A stretch of DNA of 64,000 nucleotides from Enterococcus mediterraneensis (GTDB lineage: Bacteria; Bacillota; Bacilli; Lactobacillales; Enterococcaceae). Positions 1 to 10,501 of this stretch are shown here, piece after piece. The position numbers were made by a program, and so were the translations under genes. Every line of letters starts with the position of its first letter. Position 1 is the stretch's first letter. The notes beneath the pieces are model-generated. The model saw nothing but the letters and a program-made list of their open reading frames with translations, was not told the DNA's origin and did no database searches. The stretch lies in the NCBI RefSeq assembly GCF_900604485.1, contig NZ_UWOP01000001.1:501001-565000 (forward strand), given 5' to 3'.

Positions 1-301
1 TTGCTTGGACATTGGCTTGCGGCTGATGCAATGAAACAACTTTCTTTTCTTCATGTACCACAGGCTTTGATTGCGTCTGCTGTACTGGTTTTGTTTGTTG
101 TGTTTGTTTTCTGATGACTGTTCGCGGTACTTCTTTTTTTACAGTCTCAGCCTTTTCCTGATAACGCGGCGTGGCAGACACAGGTTGTTTTTGCAGAACA
201 GCTTGTTGGACAACGGGCTGTTCTGTTGTAGCATAACCATCAAACTCGTATTCTTCATCAGCCAACCCAAAAAAATTAGCTGCTTTACTCAAAATCGACA
301 T
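1..301 (-). CDS. sepF: SepF, cell division protein (N-terminal part; runs off the left edge)
   Basis: Only about the first 100 residues are present. They begin MSILSKAANFFGLADEEYEF, a membrane-binding amphipathic start typical of SepF. A long Gln/Pro/Val/Lys-rich low-complexity linker follows; the conserved C-terminal FtsZ-binding domain would lie outside the window. SepF tethers FtsZ filaments to the membrane and helps septum assembly. The ATG at 301-299 has a GGAGGA ribosome site 6 bases upstream. It lies 14 bases after yggS in the same direction, the usual order ftsA-ftsZ-yggS-sepF. The identification rests on the N-terminus and the context. Confidence 0.88.
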   Translation of the reverse strand, partial: MSILSKAANFFGLADEEYEFDGYATTEQPVVQQAVLQKQPVSATPRYQEKAETVKKEVPRTVIRKQTQQTKPVQQTQSKPVVHEEKKVVSLHQPQANVQA

Positions 302-315
302 CTAATTTCCTCCTT

Positions 316-993
316 TTACATGTCTTTAACTAATGCTGTTCCTACCCGTATGAACGTTGCGCCTTCTTGGATAGCAACGGAAAAATCGTTACTCATCCCC
401 ATACTTAATTCCGTACAAGGTGCATAAGATAAATGGCATTCTCTGACTTTTTCTTGAAGTTGCCGTAAGGTTCGGAAAATCTCGTGTTGTTGTTCTTTTG
501 TTGAATCAGCCGGCGCCATCGTCATTAACCCAACAACTTGTATACGATCGAACGCCTTCAATTCTTCGATAAATCCCGAAAGTTCCGCAGGTGTGATCCC
601 CTGCTTGCTTTCTTCACCTGAAACATTTACTTCAACAAAACATTTGATAACATGCTCTGCTCTTTTCTGGATCTCAGCAGCCAGCTTCAAACTGTCTAAT
701 GCATGGAAATAATCTATCTCATTTATAACTAATTTTACCTTTCTGCGTTGTAAATTACCAATAAAATGCCATGTAATCTGCGGAAAATCAGCCAGTTCTT
801 GTTTTTTTTCTAAAAATTTTTCAGCACGGTTTTCGGCACAATCCAAGATACCAGCTTGGACCACCTGTTTCGTCTTTTCGCTGTCAACCGTTTTAGTCAC
901 GGCGATCAAAGTCACCGAATCTTCTTTTCTACCAACAAGAGCACATGAGTTCTGTATCTCTTGTCGGACCTCCCGCAAGTTGTCAGAAATCAT
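316..993 (-). CDS. yggS: YggS/YlmE-family pyridoxal-phosphate homeostasis protein
   Basis: A 225-residue PLP-binding single-barrel protein, the usual family length. The motif LIAVTKT (about residues 29-35) contains the Lys that forms the Schiff base with PLP. HFIGNLQRRK (about 76-85) and LSMGMSNDF near the C-terminus are family signatures, and the end RVGTALV binds the phosphate. The family buffers free PLP and influences amino acid homeostasis; no enzymatic reaction is firmly known. A GGAGG site sits 8 bases before the ATG. It lies between ftsZ and sepF, a conserved position in Gram-positive dcw clusters. Confidence 0.93.
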   Translation of the reverse strand: MISDNLREVRQEIQNSCALVGRKEDSVTLIAVTKTVDSEKTKQVVQAGILDCAENRAEKFLEKKQELADFPQITWHFIGNLQRRKVKLVINEIDYFHALDSLKLAAEIQKRAEHVIKCFVEVNVSGEESKQGITPAELSGFIEELKAFDRIQVVGLMTMAPADSTKEQQHEIFRTLRQLQEKVRECHLSYAPCTELSMGMSNDFSVAIQEGATFIRVGTALVKDM

Positions 994-1005
994 GTGCTCT
1001 GCCTC

Positions 1006-2244
1006 CTATCGTTTGCGACGGAAAAATGGCGGTGTGCTCAATTCATCGTCGTCATTTGATTTCACTTCATCACGATTGAATGTATCGAATTCTTTCTTTT
1101 CGATCGTATCAAATTGTGTGTCATCCACTTTTGGGCGAACGTTTTGTTCTTTACGGATGTCCCAATCGCCGAACCCATTTTCTTCTTCTTGCAATGGTTT
1201 AGCTTGATCCATATCTAAAACCGGTTTTTGGGGTACATTATGAAGTTGGGTTTGTCGAGAAGTGCGGTTGGATCTAGGCTCCTTTTTTGTTGGATCGATC
1301 CCTGTCGCGATGACTGTTACACGGATCTCATCGCCCAATTCTTCATTGATGGAAGTACCTAAGATGATGTTCACATCACCTGTCGCAGCATTTGCCACGA
1401 TATCAGAAGCATCTTGTGCTTCAAATAATGTCATATCCAACCCGCCGGTGATATTCAGCAAGACTTGTTCAGCGCCATCGATAGATGTTTCCAACAATGG
1501 AGAAGAAATAGCTTTTTTCGTTGCTTCGATCACACGGTCTTCACCGCTGGCAACACCGATTCCCATCAATGCAGTTCCTTGGTTTTCCATAACAGTTTTC
1601 ACGTCAGCAAAGTCCAAGTTCACATAGCCTGGTGCTGTGATCAAATCAGAGATGCCTTGAACACCTTGACGCAGCACATTGTCTGCTTCGCGGAAAGCTT
1701 CCAGCATAGGAGTCTTCTTATCAACGACTTCCAACAAGCGATTGTTAGAAATGATCAATAATGTATCGACATTTTCTTTTAATTTTGCGATTCCTTCAGC
1801 GGCAAAACGTCCGCGTTTTGGTCCTTCAAATGTAAATGGACGAGTCACGACACCGACTGTCAATGCGCCGATTTCTTTTGAGATCTTCGCTACGATCGGT
1901 GCTGCACCAGTACCGGTACCGCCGCCCATTCCGGCAGTGATAAAGATCATGTCCGCGCCTTCTAAGGCTTCACGGATCGATTCTTCACTTTCTTCAGCTG
2001 CTTTTTGGCCAACTTCTGGTTGAGAGCCGGCACCCAAACCACGCGTATATTTAGGGCCTAATTGGATAACTGTTTCTGCTTTTGAGTTTTTTAATGCTTG
2101 GACATCAGTATTGGCAGTAATGAATTCTACGCCTTTTACGTTTTCTTCAATCATACGGTTGACAGCATTTCCGCCGCCGCCGCCGACACCGATCACTTTG
2201 ATCACAGCGCCGTCATTGATGTTATTATCAATTGAAAATTCCAT
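1006..2244 (-). CDS. ftsZ: FtsZ, tubulin-like division GTPase
   Basis: A 412-residue protein that polymerises into the cytokinetic Z ring. The glycine-rich GTP-binding loop GGGTGTG lies at residues 107-113. The T7 synergy-loop region NLDFADV lies at 209-215 and completes the GTPase site of the next subunit. Residues about 320-395 form a variable, charged linker. The C-terminal peptide [10 protein letters not shown] is the conserved tail that docks FtsA and SepF. GGAGGAG precedes the ATG. It is co-directional with ftsA, 24 bases apart, and length and order are normal. Confidence 0.98.
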   Translation of the reverse strand: MEFSIDNNINDGAVIKVIGVGGGGGNAVNRMIEENVKGVEFITANTDVQALKNSKAETVIQLGPKYTRGLGAGSQPEVGQKAAEESEESIREALEGADMIFITAGMGGGTGTGAAPIVAKISKEIGALTVGVVTRPFTFEGPKRGRFAAEGIAKLKENVDTLLIISNNRLLEVVDKKTPMLEAFREADNVLRQGVQGISDLITAPGYVNLDFADVKTVMENQGTALMGIGVASGEDRVIEATKKAISSPLLETSIDGAEQVLLNITGGLDMTLFEAQDASDIVANAATGDVNIILGTSINEELGDEIRVTVIATGIDPTKKEPRSNRTSRQTQLHNVPQKPVLDMDQAKPLQEEENGFGDWDIRKEQNVRPKVDDTQFDTIEKKEFDTFNRDEVKSNDDDELSTPPFFRRKR

Positions 2245-2268
2245 AGTGTTTACTCCTCCTGAGATTGA

Positions 2269-3591
2269 TTAATCGAAAATATTGGAAAAGAAGTCTTTTA
2301 TCTTATCCGTTACGCTTTCTTTTGGTTTATCTTCTTCTTCTTCGTAAGTTTCTTCAGTCGTATCATAATTTTCATAGTTCACTTCTTGCTGTACTGCAGC
2401 CGGTTGTTGTTGGACTGGTTGGACTTTTTCACCAGTAACAGCGATTTTAGCTAATTGATACACTTCACTTAAATTCGCTGTATAGTCAACGATACTGATA
2501 ACGTTCGTAAACACTGGATTACGAAGTCCCATGTGATTAGGCACATACAGTTTTACGTTTACTCCGAAAACTTCTTGTGCTAAATCGACCACGCCTGGCA
2601 AACTGGCAGCACCACCTGTCAAGATGATCCCTCCTGGCAAGCTCAAAGCGTCGATTTCTTCCAAAACTTCTTTTGATTTGTTGAAGATCTGTTCCATCCG
2701 TGCTTCGATTACTTCTGACAAATAGCGTTCGTCAATTTTCACCGGTTCGGATTTGCCGATCACATCGACTGGAAATTCTTCGCTGGCAGAAGTACGCTCA
2801 GGATAAGCATCGCCATAATTGATCTTTAATGCCTCTGCATTATTGAATGATGTATTCAATACCGTAGAGATATCTTTTGTTACGTATTCGCCGCCTTCTT
2901 GATTGACATGAGTAAATTTCAATTGTTTGTCATGCATCACAGAAGTCGTTGTTTGTCCGCCGCCAATGTCGATCACGATCGTTCCAAAGTCTTTTTCACC
3001 ATCGGATAAGATCGTTTCGGTCAACGCAAGAGGTGTGATCACCAATTCATTTACGACAAGTCCAGCTTTTTCCACGCATTTACGGATATTGTGAAGAATT
3101 GTTTTAGGTCCTGTGTATACCATACCGAACATTTCTAAACGAACACCGATCATTCCCCGCGGATCTTTGATACCTTCAAAGCCGTCAACGGTGAATTCTT
3201 GTGGTAAAATCGCGATGATTTGTCTTTCTGGAGGGGTAGAACGAACGAGTGCTGCGGATGCCACATTGCGTACATCCTCATCGGTAATTTCTTTTGAATC
3301 GCTGTTAACAGCGATCATTCCTTGGCAATTTTCGACTTCTAACAGATTTGCTGGCACGCCAACACTCACACTGCGGATTTGGATACCGGCTTTTTCTTCT
3401 GCTTGTCTTACTGCGCGTTGAATCGCATGCACCGTTTTTTCGATATCAACGATGATTCCGCGATTGATTCCTTCTGATTTAGCATTCCCTACGCCAATGA
3501 TATTCATTTGGCTGTCCACATATTCAGCAACCACTACTTTTACTGAAGTAGTACCGATATCAAGACCTACATACATTCCCGTCTTTGCCAT
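2269..3591 (-). CDS. ftsA: FtsA, actin-like membrane anchor of the Z ring
   Basis: A 440-residue actin/HSP70-fold ATPase. Phosphate-binding motifs are visible as GLDIGTTSVKVVV near the N-terminus and IDIGGGQTT near residues 205-213, with an adenosine-binding motif ILTGGAASLPG near 325. The C-terminus is a Gln/Glu-rich linker (about 390-425) ending in the amphipathic helix KIKDFFSNIFD, the membrane-targeting sequence. It links FtsZ polymers to the membrane and to later division proteins. A 160-base gap with a perfect palindrome separates it from divIB, so a local promoter is possible. Confidence 0.97.
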   Translation of the reverse strand: MAKTGMYVGLDIGTTSVKVVVAEYVDSQMNIIGVGNAKSEGINRGIIVDIEKTVHAIQRAVRQAEEKAGIQIRSVSVGVPANLLEVENCQGMIAVNSDSKEITDEDVRNVASAALVRSTPPERQIIAILPQEFTVDGFEGIKDPRGMIGVRLEMFGMVYTGPKTILHNIRKCVEKAGLVVNELVITPLALTETILSDGEKDFGTIVIDIGGGQTTTSVMHDKQLKFTHVNQEGGEYVTKDISTVLNTSFNNAEALKINYGDAYPERTSASEEFPVDVIGKSEPVKIDERYLSEVIEARMEQIFNKSKEVLEEIDALSLPGGIILTGGAASLPGVVDLAQEVFGVNVKLYVPNHMGLRNPVFTNVISIVDYTANLSEVYQLAKIAVTGEKVQPVQQQPAAVQQEVNYENYDTTEETYEEEEDKPKESVTDKIKDFFSNIFD

Positions 3592-3626
3592 GAATGGGAT
3601 TCCCTCCTACTTTATTCCATATACCG

Positions 3627-3643
3627 CGAACAAATATTGTTCG
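3627..3643. repeat. 17-bp perfect palindrome upstream of ftsA
   Basis: The sequence CGAACAAATATTGTTCG has 8-base arms around a single central base. It lies 36 bases upstream of the ftsA ATG, in the 160-base gap after divIB. Weak promoter-like AT-rich boxes lie just upstream on the minus strand. It resembles an operator more than a terminator, because no U tract follows. The half-sites look LexA-like but the 7-base spacing does not fit LexA. The regulator is unknown. Confidence 0.5.
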
Positions 3644-3751
3644 TAATTTATATATCATTTAGATAATTTATTCACTGTTACCAATTCTACCATAAAAAAC
3701 CGCTTTTTAGAAACCTGTTAGAGAAAAAATCTCCGAAAATTTTAGCCAATT

Positions 3752-4804
3752 TTATTGATTGTTTTCTGTGTTTTCTTCCGTACTCGTTGTAGTCGTCTCT
3801 TCGTCTTCTTTCGGGTAAGGATAGGTGAAGATTCCTACCTCCATATCGACGACTCCTTTTTCTTTCATATCCTTGGCAACTTGGGGATAATAACGCATCT
3901 GTTGGGTAAGATTCGAAATATTGACGATTACTTGATTGCCGTCATTCATGTACAGTTTCAACAGTTCATCATTGCTTTTCGTCGGTGTATATTTGATCTG
4001 CGAGATGCCGCTGCGGATTTTTGGTGTCAGTTTTTGATAGTTCTGCAGGACTGCTAAAATTTTCTTTTCTGATTTAAAATCTTCCAAAATAGGCAGATTC
4101 TGTTCATCTTTTTTCAACGTTTCATCCATGACCTGACCGTTTTCCAAAATCGGCGAGTATTCGTTTCCTTTCGCTAACATTGCGACTTCTCGATACTCAG
4201 TCACTGTTAAATGGAATTGATTGAAATTCTCGATCGCCACGCGTGTACGTTTGATCCGCGGCTGTGCTTTTTCCAATTTTTCTTGATTTTTTTCTCGATG
4301 AAAAAATTGGCTCCATAGATTGTCCTGCAGTTTGAAATCAGCTGCTTGCAGAACCGCTTCTGTTGTCAATTTCCTATTTCCTGTCACAGTGACCTTTGCC
4401 AATTTACTCAATGGCGACACATAGTAGATCGTAAACAGTAATGGGATGGAAAACAAAATGATGAGAAAAGTAAGTCGGCGATAAAGTAACGAATCACGCT
4501 GCATCTTCAATTTAGGCAAACGATCAGCGAATGATCCGTTGGCTGGTTCACCGGAAACTTCTTCAGACGTTTCCTCTGTCTGTTCATTCGTTTCCGTCGG
4601 TTCTGCTTCAGCAGGTTCTTCGCTTTCTTCATGTTCTTCCCCTTGGCCGTCAATAACTGCCGGTGACCACGTAGGCTCATCGCCTTTTTCTTTCAGATAT
4701 TGCAGATTGGCTTTTTGCCAAGGCGTCAGCTGTTCTTCGCTGGTCTGCTCTTCGGCTTCATTTGCCTTGTCTTCCTTCTCTTTTTTACTGATGATAATCA
4801 CCAC
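3752..4804 (-). CDS. divIB: DivIB/FtsQ, division septum protein
   Basis: A bitopic membrane protein of about 350 residues. The N-terminal cytoplasmic part (1-110) is highly acidic (Glu/Thr/Ala-rich) and contains the lactic-acid-bacterial motif LTPWQKANLQYLKEKG. One membrane span lies at about 110-135, followed by a POTRA domain beginning LAKVTVTGNRKLTTEAVLQAADF, quoted here only by its first part LAKVTVTGN, and a beta domain. The tail is Glu/Thr-rich. DivIB works with FtsL and DivIC to activate septal peptidoglycan synthesis. The start is uncertain: two GTG codons (4804, 4801) lie inside an almost perfect Shine-Dalgarno stretch, and no ATG follows in frame for about 100 codons. Confidence 0.9.
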   Translation of the reverse strand: MVIIISKKEKEDKANEAEEQTSEEQLTPWQKANLQYLKEKGDEPTWSPAVIDGQGEEHEESEEPAEAEPTETNEQTEETSEEVSGEPANGSFADRLPKLKMQRDSLLYRRLTFLIILFSIPLLFTIYYVSPLSKLAKVTVTGNRKLTTEAVLQAADFKLQDNLWSQFFHREKNQEKLEKAQPRIKRTRVAIENFNQFHLTVTEYREVAMLAKGNEYSPILENGQVMDETLKKDEQNLPILEDFKSEKKILAVLQNYQKLTPKIRSGISQIKYTPTKSNDELLKLYMNDGNQVIVNISNLTQQMRYYPQVAKDMKEKGVVDMEVGIFTYPYPKEDEETTTTSTEENTENNQ

Positions 4805-4821
4805 CTTAATAATTATGACGT

Positions 4822-5913
4822 TTAGATCACTTCTTTTACTAAACCATATAAGCGTTCAGCTGCATCAGGGATTCCTTGTTCTTTGGAAGCCGCAGCCATG
4901 CTGCTTCGTAGTTGCTGATCTTCCATGATTTCATCAATCGTGGCAACCAGCAGATCTCCAGTCAATTCTTCATCCCGGATCATTTTGACAGCGCCGTGAT
5001 CTGCTAGACTCTGCGCGTTTTTCGTTTGATGATCGTTTGTAACGTAAGGACTTGGGATCAAGATTGCTGGAAGCCCCAGTGCAGTAAATTCAGCGATAGA
5101 GGTTGCTCCGGCACGCCCAATCAGCAGACTGGAATTTGCCATGACCTCCGCCATTTTATCAATATAGGGTTGAACACTGATATTTGTCAATTCTTCTAAA
5201 GAAAAATCAAGATTCTTTTTGATTTCTTCAAAATATCGTTCACCAGAAGCATACAATACTTGATAATTTTTTTCAGCAAAGCGGGGCAATGCGTCGACCA
5301 CCGCACGATTCAACTTTAATGCACCTTGGCTGCCGCCAAAGATCAAGACCGTTTCTTTGTCTGGATCTAAATGATATTCGGACAGAATAGACGTTTTGGC
5401 AACGTCGCGGACTTCTGTGGCACGTGGATTACCAACGAGCACTGTTTTTCTTTCAGGGAAAAATTGGGCAGCGTCAGGAAAAGCTAGCGCGACCCGATCA
5501 ACGTACCGGCTCAAAAATTTATTTGTGATACCTGGCACGCTGTTTTGTTCATGGACGATCGTAGGAATCTTCAACTTGGCCGCCCCATAGACAACTGCAC
5601 CAGAAACATAACCGCCAGTCCCAATCACGACATCTGGCTGGAATTCCTTCAGAATTTTTTTTGCTTGATGGATGCTTTTGATAAAAAGTTGGACCGTTTT
5701 GACATTGTCAAAGGAAAGCTTGCGCTTGAATCCTTGTATCTCTAATGTTTTGAATGGAATATCGGTTTTAGGCAGAATCTTATTTTCCAACCCTCTTTTT
5801 CCGCCTACGTATAAAAATTCAGCGGAGGGGTCCTGTGATTTCACATATTTGACAAAAGCCAGTGCCGGATAGATGTGCCCGCCGGTACCGCCTCCAGTTA
5901 CTAAAACTTTCAC
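4822..5913 (-). CDS. murG: MurG, UDP-GlcNAc:lipid I N-acetylglucosaminyltransferase
   Basis: A 363-residue GT-B glycosyltransferase that adds GlcNAc to lipid I to make lipid II on the inner membrane face. The N-terminal [15 protein letters not shown] (about 6-20) and the second-domain motifs FGGSQGA and [10 protein letters not shown] are diagnostic. The start is a GTG that overlaps the murD stop by 4 bases (GTGA), implying translational coupling. Length is normal. Confidence 0.97.
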   Translation of the reverse strand: MKVLVTGGGTGGHIYPALAFVKYVKSQDPSAEFLYVGGKRGLENKILPKTDIPFKTLEIQGFKRKLSFDNVKTVQLFIKSIHQAKKILKEFQPDVVIGTGGYVSGAVVYGAAKLKIPTIVHEQNSVPGITNKFLSRYVDRVALAFPDAAQFFPERKTVLVGNPRATEVRDVAKTSILSEYHLDPDKETVLIFGGSQGALKLNRAVVDALPRFAEKNYQVLYASGERYFEEIKKNLDFSLEELTNISVQPYIDKMAEVMANSSLLIGRAGATSIAEFTALGLPAILIPSPYVTNDHQTKNAQSLADHGAVKMIRDEELTGDLLVATIDEIMEDQQLRSSMAAASKEQGIPDAAERLYGLVKEVI

Positions 5914-7295
5914 TCAGTTTCGCTCATTTCTTTTTGGATTTTCAATGTTTCTACTGCAGCAACAAATCGATCACCGCGAACTTCAAAGTTTGGGTATTGA
6001 TCCCAGCTGGCATTTGCAGGCGATAACAAGATCGTATCTCCTTCTGCACTTAGATCATACGCAAGAGGAACCGCTGTCTCAACGTTTTCAGTTAAGATGA
6101 TCTCAGGGATCCCGGCTTTTTTGGCAGCTTCTGCTAGTTTGTTTTTCGTTTCTCCAAACAGCAGTATAGCTTTAAGCCCTTTTAACGATGGGATCAAATC
6201 ATCAAATGAATTTCCCCGATCCAAACCTCCAGCTAATAAAATCAATTTCTGATGGTCGAAACCGCCTAGCGCCATTTCTGTCGCCAAAATATTGGTTGCC
6301 TTAGAGTCATTGTAGAAACGACGTTGTTGGATCACATCAACGAACTGTGTCCGGTGAGGTACACCGGTAAACTGTGCCAACGCTTGCGCAATAGCTTCTG
6401 AGGCGATCCCTTCGATCTTAGCTGTAGCTATCGCAGCCAGTGCATTTTCAATATTGTGCTTGCCTGGTACTCCCAGCTGATTGGCTTTCATGATAGCTTC
6501 TCCGCGGAAATACAGTGTATCTCCTGCAAGATAAGCTCCATCAACTTCTTCTTTTGATGAAAACGGAACAACTGTTGCTTTCGTCTGAGCACTTAACTTC
6601 CGAAGTTCTTCTTGGTCCCAATTCAAGACCAAATGATCTTCAGCAGTCATATTTTCTTGAAGATGCCATTTAGCTCGGACATATTCTGCCCGTGTTCCAT
6701 GATAATCCAAATGCGCTTCATAAATATTCGTGATCACTGCTATCTTAGGATGGAACGTTCTAAGTCCCATTAATTGAAAGCTTGAAAGCTCCATAACTAA
6801 TATATCATCACGCTTTGCTGTTTCAGCAACAGAACTGGCAGGAAAACCGATATTTCCTGACAAGTGGGCGCGTCCTTTCGACAAACCGTTATTCAGTGCC
6901 CGTTCGATCATTGTCGTGGTAGTTGTTTTTCCGTTAGTACCGGTGATACCGATGATCGGACATTCCGCGATCTGATACGCAAGTTCTACTTCGGTTATGA
7001 TCGGGATTTGTTTTTCTAGCGCTTTTTGAACAAGGGGTTGAGAATACGGAATTCCCGGATTTTTTACGATCAAAGAAAAACCTTCATCCAGCAGCTCGAT
7101 AGGATGCTGTCCGGTGATCACTTTGACCCCTAATGCTAAAAGATCTTGTGCCTCAGGATTTTCGTCAAATGGTTTTCCGTCATTAACGGTAACAAGTGCG
7201 CCCAACTCATGTAACAGTTTGGCCGCACTAAATCCACTCTTTGCTAATCCCAGCACAAGAACTTTTTTATTTTCATAATCTTTGATTTTCTTCAT
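5910..7295 (-). CDS. murD: MurD, UDP-MurNAc-L-alanine:D-glutamate ligase
   Basis: A 461-residue ATP-dependent Mur ligase. The P-loop [12 protein letters not shown] lies at about 116-127; YNDSKATN (near 310) and [10 protein letters not shown] (near 425) are ligase signatures. It adds D-Glu to UDP-MurNAc-Ala in the cytoplasm. An ATG three codons upstream sits directly against the AGGAG site, so the second ATG at 7295, spaced 9 bases, is preferred. It follows mraY by 12 bases. Confidence 0.96.
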   Translation of the reverse strand: MKKIKDYENKKVLVLGLAKSGFSAAKLLHELGALVTVNDGKPFDENPEAQDLLALGVKVITGQHPIELLDEGFSLIVKNPGIPYSQPLVQKALEKQIPIITEVELAYQIAECPIIGITGTNGKTTTTTMIERALNNGLSKGRAHLSGNIGFPASSVAETAKRDDILVMELSSFQLMGLRTFHPKIAVITNIYEAHLDYHGTRAEYVRAKWHLQENMTAEDHLVLNWDQEELRKLSAQTKATVVPFSSKEEVDGAYLAGDTLYFRGEAIMKANQLGVPGKHNIENALAAIATAKIEGIASEAIAQALAQFTGVPHRTQFVDVIQQRRFYNDSKATNILATEMALGGFDHQKLILLAGGLDRGNSFDDLIPSLKGLKAILLFGETKNKLAEAAKKAGIPEIILTENVETAVPLAYDLSAEGDTILLSPANASWDQYPNFEVRGDRFVAAVETLKIQKEMSETE

Positions 7296-7307
7296 TTTTT
7301 CCATCTC

Positions 7308-8270
7308 CTACAGAACGATCACTAAAGTAACGATTGAGCAAATCAACGCAACGATCCAAAAAGTGATATCGATTCGCCATTCAGACCAGCCGCTCATTTC
7401 AAAATGATGGTGGATCGGTGACATTTTAAAGATACGTTTGCCTGTCAGCTTGAAGGATGTCACTTGCAGCATCACGCTTGCGGTTTCACATACATAGACT
7501 AATCCTATCAGCAATAGTGTCCATTCTTGATGCAGAAGAATCGAAATTGCTGCCAGCAATCCGCCTAATGCCAATGAACCTACATCACCCATAAAGATTT
7601 TAGCAGGTTTTTTATTGTAAGGGAAGAAGCCGATCAATCCGCCGATGACACTCAAACAAATGATCAACACATCGATTTGATTTTGTTTCCATGCGATGAT
7701 TCCGTAAGTCGCAAAGGAGATGATCCCCAGAACCGACACAAGACCGTCGATCCCGTCTGTTAAGTTGACAGCATTGGAGAAGCCCACCAACCAGAAGACG
7801 ACAAAAACGCCGTAAATGATCGACAGATTCAGATCATAGCCAAAAAGATTCAATGTATTAGCGTTGCCGTCCATCAGATAAACACCGTAGAAAACTACTG
7901 CTCCAACGATTTGACCGATCAATTTTTGCAATGAAGTCAAACCCATATTCCGCTTTTTGAAAAGTTTGATAAAATCATCCAAAAAGCCTAGCAGACCATA
8001 TAGAAAAAGGATGAACAGCAGAATGAACAATGCTGGTGTCAAACTTTTTTGCCAAGCTCCGACCCAGATCCCAGTTAAAATACTGGCGATCAGGAAAACG
8101 ACACCGCCCATCGTTGGTGTTCCTGCTTTGACATTGTGCCACTTAGGACCTTCATCTCTAATTTCTTGTCCAAATTGTTTCATTCTAAAATAACCGATAA
8201 ACAGCGGCATCATCGCAAAAGTCATCGCAAAGCTGCTTACGACCGGCAATAGCATTTCTGTCCATTCCAT
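7308..8270 (-). CDS. mraY: MraY, phospho-MurNAc-pentapeptide translocase
   Basis: A 320-residue, ten-span membrane enzyme that transfers phospho-MurNAc-pentapeptide to undecaprenyl phosphate to form lipid I. Catalytic and Mg-binding motifs are visible: FLDDFIK (about 95-101), NLTDGIDGL (about 168-176), GDVGSLALG and the conserved [11 protein letters not shown] loop near the C-terminus. GAGGAG precedes the ATG. It sits between the PBP gene and murD as in other dcw clusters. Confidence 0.97.
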   Translation of the reverse strand: MEWTEMLLPVVSSFAMTFAMMPLFIGYFRMKQFGQEIRDEGPKWHNVKAGTPTMGGVVFLIASILTGIWVGAWQKSLTPALFILLFILFLYGLLGFLDDFIKLFKKRNMGLTSLQKLIGQIVGAVVFYGVYLMDGNANTLNLFGYDLNLSIIYGVFVVFWLVGFSNAVNLTDGIDGLVSVLGIISFATYGIIAWKQNQIDVLIICLSVIGGLIGFFPYNKKPAKIFMGDVGSLALGGLLAAISILLHQEWTLLLIGLVYVCETASVMLQVTSFKLTGKRIFKMSPIHHHFEMSGWSEWRIDITFWIVALICSIVTLVIVL

Positions 8271-8287
8271 CTTGTTCTCTCCTCAAA

Positions 8288-10501
8288 TCAATTATTCTGC
8301 AACGTAAATGTTACTTTATCTGTCTCTTTTATTTTTTCAAATGGTTCAATACTTTGAGCCACACAATAGCCTTCTCCTTCAAAATCAACCGTGATCCCCA
8401 ACAGGTCGCCTAATTTCATCAGATCCGATTTTGACCAGCCGGTGGTATCCGGCATATCGAATTCATCGCCGGTGGTTTTCAACAGCAGTCGTTCTGAAGA
8501 CATCAATTCTGAACCACTTGGCGTCGATTGTTCTTTTACTTTATCCCCATCACCGATGATCACAGGATTCAATCCGCTTTTTGATGCGTCGCCTGCGGCA
8601 GTATCCACATCGAGATTACGATAATCGGCCACTGTAATCGTTTCTGAATCATGTTTTGTAGGCTGATTTTCATCTGCTTCTTTAAGATCCATCGCACGTT
8701 TTAATAAAGGATTACCGATATTCCCTAGGGCTTTTTGTTCCCAAGTTTCTGGTGTTTTCATCGTCATATACAAGATATACTCTGGTTTTTCCGCTGGGAT
8801 CATCTCAACGATCGAATACAGATACGCTGTCGCACCTTCCAGATAACCGCCGTTTTCGCCGACGACTTGCGCTGTCCCTGTCTTAGCGGCGATATTATAA
8901 CCAGGAACTTTGTATTGGTTATAGGCACTTCCGTAATTTTCACTTTCAACGACATCCCGCATATACTCGCGGACTTTTTCCGAAGCCTCTGCCGAAATCG
9001 GATGACCGACGACTTCCGGTTCATTGACTCGCTCTTTGCCTGTATCTGGATCAGCAATTTTACTGATGTATTGTGGTTTCAGCATCTCACCATCATTGGC
9101 GATCGCCGTGAACGCCTGCATCATTTGGAAATTTGTCACACCGATCGCTTGACCAAATGAACTCATTGCTTGGTCGACGACGTTATCGCCAGGTAAGATC
9201 CCGGTATTTTCGTCAGGCAATCCGGAGTAAGTACTTTTTCCGAAACCAAATTGATGCAAATAACGAGACCAGCGACTCCAACCAAGTTTCTCTTCCAGTT
9301 TTACCATTCCGACATTACTTGACCAAGACAATGCTTGGCGCATCGTCAATACACCTTTTGCACCAAAGTCATGGTCGTTGATAGTAGTGTCTGCGACCTT
9401 GATCTTTCCTGATACGAAGGTCTCATTTTCATTGAAGACCCCTTCGTTGATAGCAGCGGCTGTCAGCATCGTCTTCATTGTCGAACCTGGTTCATAACGA
9501 TCTTGTACCAGCAGATTGCGCCATTCAAACCCTTTTTTAGAAAGTTCTGTTTTGGTTTCAGGATTGAAGGTTGGTCGTTGCGACATCGCAATGATTTCTC
9601 CAGTATCGGCCTTCATCAGCATAGCTGTCATATTTTCTGGTTTGTATTCTTTGTTGGACTGATCCATCAAAGTTTCAAGATAAGACTGCAAACGACTGTC
9701 AAGAGTCGTATAGATATCTTGTCCGTCTTTTGCCTTCTTTTCTTCCGCCACTGTTCCTGGCAATGGATTTTGGAAATTGTCTTTCTGATATACGATCTTG
9801 CCGTCTGTCCCGCTCAATAGATCATCATAGGCAGCTTCCAAACCAAATTTTCCTTCCAAGCCTTTGTCAACGCCATTCTTATCTACCACTGGTTCAGCGA
9901 TACCGATAAAATGAGAAGAAAAAACGCCATTAGGATAGATACGAGCAGGGTGCTCATCAAAGTATAAACCGGCAAGGTCTTGATCTTTCAGATCCTTTTC
10001 GATTTTTTCTTTTTTCTCAAGTGTGATGTTTTTTCCTCTTTCACCAAATTCCACTTGGTATTGCTCTGCTTTCGCGCCTTTTTCCAGCATATCGATCGCG
10101 TAATCTTTATCCATGCCCAATTCTTTGTGAAGGATCTCTGCTAATTTATCGAAATCCTTTTCTTGCGCATAAAGCTTTTTCGTACCTGTCATATAGGTCT
10201 TAGATAAAATCGCTTTGACAGAATAAGAAGTGGCGTCTTCGGCAATTGCTACGCCATTGCGGTCATAAATCGTTCCGCGGCGGGCTTTTACTACACTGGA
10301 ACCTTGGTATAGCGCTTCTGTTTTTTCTTTTAATGAAGTACCGGCAACTCTACCTACCACCACCAAGTAAGACATTCGGGCGGCAAACAAAAAGAACAAC
10401 CCAATACTCGTAGCAAACAAAATAATACCTACTTTTTTGCGATTGTTCATCGGATTTAAATTTTTACTTTTGATATAGCTCTTGATTCGTTTAAAACTCA
10501 T
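8288..10501 (-). CDS. ftsI: Division-type class B penicillin-binding protein with PASTA domains (FtsI/PBP2B/PBP2X type)
   Basis: A 737-residue septal transpeptidase that cross-links peptidoglycan and is a beta-lactam target. One membrane span lies at about 24-46. The PBP dimerisation domain follows, then the transpeptidase domain with the catalytic STMK (340-343), SSN (394-396) and KTG (540-542). The last about 130 residues form PASTA-like modules (TGWSKSDLMKLGDLLGITV is one start, and the tail is CVAQSIEPFEKI...). It starts one base before the ftsL stop and is co-transcribed. All three catalytic motifs are intact. Confidence 0.95.
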   Translation of the reverse strand: MSFKRIKSYIKSKNLNPMNNRKKVGIILFATSIGLFFLFAARMSYLVVVGRVAGTSLKEKTEALYQGSSVVKARRGTIYDRNGVAIAEDATSYSVKAILSKTYMTGTKKLYAQEKDFDKLAEILHKELGMDKDYAIDMLEKGAKAEQYQVEFGERGKNITLEKKEKIEKDLKDQDLAGLYFDEHPARIYPNGVFSSHFIGIAEPVVDKNGVDKGLEGKFGLEAAYDDLLSGTDGKIVYQKDNFQNPLPGTVAEEKKAKDGQDIYTTLDSRLQSYLETLMDQSNKEYKPENMTAMLMKADTGEIIAMSQRPTFNPETKTELSKKGFEWRNLLVQDRYEPGSTMKTMLTAAAINEGVFNENETFVSGKIKVADTTINDHDFGAKGVLTMRQALSWSSNVGMVKLEEKLGWSRWSRYLHQFGFGKSTYSGLPDENTGILPGDNVVDQAMSSFGQAIGVTNFQMMQAFTAIANDGEMLKPQYISKIADPDTGKERVNEPEVVGHPISAEASEKVREYMRDVVESENYGSAYNQYKVPGYNIAAKTGTAQVVGENGGYLEGATAYLYSIVEMIPAEKPEYILYMTMKTPETWEQKALGNIGNPLLKRAMDLKEADENQPTKHDSETITVADYRNLDVDTAAGDASKSGLNPVIIGDGDKVKEQSTPSGSELMSSERLLLKTTGDEFDMPDTTGWSKSDLMKLGDLLGITVDFEGEGYCVAQSIEPFEKIKETDKVTFTLQNN

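Noticed and set aside
3627-3643. LexA box upstream of ftsA
   Set aside because: The half-sites CGAAC/GTTCG match, but the spacing is 7 bases instead of 4, so it is reported only as an unassigned palindrome.
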